From: Gammaproteobacteria bacterium
Lineage (GTDB): Bacteria > Pseudomonadota > Gammaproteobacteria > Pseudomonadales > Pseudohongiellaceae
Direction: 5' to 3'
NCBI GenBank assembly: GCA_003556835.1
Contig: PWQG01000252.1
Span: 1 to 6,637 of the forward strand
Length of the DNA: 6,637 nucleotides
How positions within the stretch are numbered: position 1 is the first letter of the stretch; each line of letters starts with the position of its first letter. The notes beneath the pieces are model-generated. The model had not been told where the DNA came from and searched no databases. It saw nothing but the letters and a program-made list of their open reading frames with translations. Position numbers and translations under genes: made by a program. This document shows, one piece after another, positions 5,988 through 6,637 of the stretch.

Positions 5988-6637
5988 TCAGCCCAATGCA
6001 TCCAGGGCCTCTGCGAGGCGGCTCACCGCCACCACTTCCATGCCATCAATGGGTTTTTTCGGCGCATTGGCCCGGGGCACGATGGCACGGCGGAACCCGT
6101 GTTTGGCCGCTTCAGCAAGGCGCTCCTGCCCGCCGGGTACCGGCCGGATCTCACCAGCCAACCCGACTTCACCAAACACCACCAATTCGCGCGGTAGGGA
6201 CTGATCCCGGAAACTCGACACAATGGCCAGGATCAGGGCCAGATCGGCACTGGTTTCGGTGACCCGCACGCCTCCCACAACGTTGACGTAGACATCCTGG
6301 TCCGCCATGAAGAGTCCTCCGTGACGGTGCAGGACCGCCAGCAACATGCCCAGGCGGTTCTGGTCCAGGCCCACGGCCAGGCGACGCGGATTGTTCAAGG
6401 GGGACTCATCCACCAGGGACTGGATTTCCACCAACAGGGGACGTGTGCCCTCCCAGAGCACCATCACCAGGGAGCCGGGGCTCTGCTCCTCGCTGCGGGC
6501 CAGGAAAATGGCAGAAGGATTCTTCACCTGCTTCAGACCCGTTTCGGTCATGGCAAAGACGCCCAGCTCATTGACCGCGCCAAAACGGTTCTTGTGGCCA
6601 CGCAGGATGCGGAACTTGCTGTCACTGCCGCCTTCGA
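5988..6637 (-). CDS. radA: DNA repair protein RadA/Sms, C-terminal part (N-terminus outside the window)
   Basis: The frame is open to the right edge and ends at a TGA, giving 215 complete codons of a protein usually about 460 long. RadA is a RecA-like, DnaB-like helicase that processes branched recombination intermediates. The fragment starts just before the RadA-specific KNRFG motif (residues 15-19), which is intact and followed by GAVNELGVF and MTETGL. The remainder is the Lon-protease-like domain: WEGTRPLLVEIQ, NPRRLAVGLDQNR, LLAVLHRHGG, DQDVYVNVVGG, TSADLA, VVFGEVGLAGEIRPV, then EAAKHGFRRAIVP. As in other RadA proteins, this domain is thought to serve as a structural scaffold rather than a protease. 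The zinc finger and Walker motifs lie beyond the window. The ATG at 6551 is internal and must not be taken as the start. Identification is secure, with near-identity to E. coli RadA over many segments as I recall it. Confidence 0.97.
   Translation of the reverse strand, partial: EGGSDSKFRILRGHKNRFGAVNELGVFAMTETGLKQVKNPSAIFLARSEEQSPGSLVMVLWEGTRPLLVEIQSLVDESPLNNPRRLAVGLDQNRLGMLLAVLHRHGGLFMADQDVYVNVVGGVRVTETSADLALILAIVSSFRDQSLPRELVVFGEVGLAGEIRPVPGGQERLAEAAKHGFRRAIVPRANAPKKPIDGMEVVAVSRLAEALDALG

Noticed and set aside
1..6637. Defence system, mobile element, CRISPR array or RNA gene
   Set aside because: Nearly all bases are covered by recognisable chromosomal genes in consistent frames, and the gaps are at most about 114 bases. 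I saw no repeat arrays, transposase motifs, att-like duplications or tRNA-like folds.

Overview
This is an ordinary, gene-dense chromosomal window from a bacterium, most likely a gammaproteobacterium. That call rests on inference: the RadA fragment and the YadG/YadH-type ABC pair follow, from memory, the E. coli proteins closely, down to the LRS end of the permease. I see no tRNA, rRNA, CRISPR array, insertion sequence, phage gene or attachment site.

Layout. The left end (1-738, + strand) is the C-terminal part of pyruvate, phosphate dikinase (ppdK), cut by the window edge. It converges on a minus-strand block. The two sides meet in a 64-bp gap (739-802) that holds a strong GC-rich hairpin, probably a shared terminator. 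The minus-strand block, read from right to left, is: the C-terminal part of the DNA repair protein RadA (5988-6637, cut by the right edge); an ABC transporter ATPase (yadG type, 4947-5873); its membrane permease (yadH type, 4189-4950), whose TTG start overlaps the ATPase stop codon; a four-helix membrane protein of the DUF599 family (3355-4077); and, five bases after it, a large membrane-bound c-di-GMP enzyme with CHASE, PAS, GGDEF and EAL domains (803-3349).

How the genes work together. The two ABC genes are clearly translated as a unit and should form one ABC-2 type transporter with unknown cargo. The DUF599 gene and the c-di-GMP gene are so close that they are very probably co-transcribed. 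The 111-bp gap between the permease and the DUF599 gene holds a hairpin and a possible promoter, which suggests an operon boundary. The 114-bp gap between radA and the ATPase also holds a possible promoter. ppdK and radA are housekeeping genes with no obvious functional tie to the middle genes.

I looked for an undescribed system and did not find a convincing one. The most interesting item is the tight pairing of an uncharacterised DUF599 membrane protein with a sensory c-di-GMP enzyme whose key residues all look intact.
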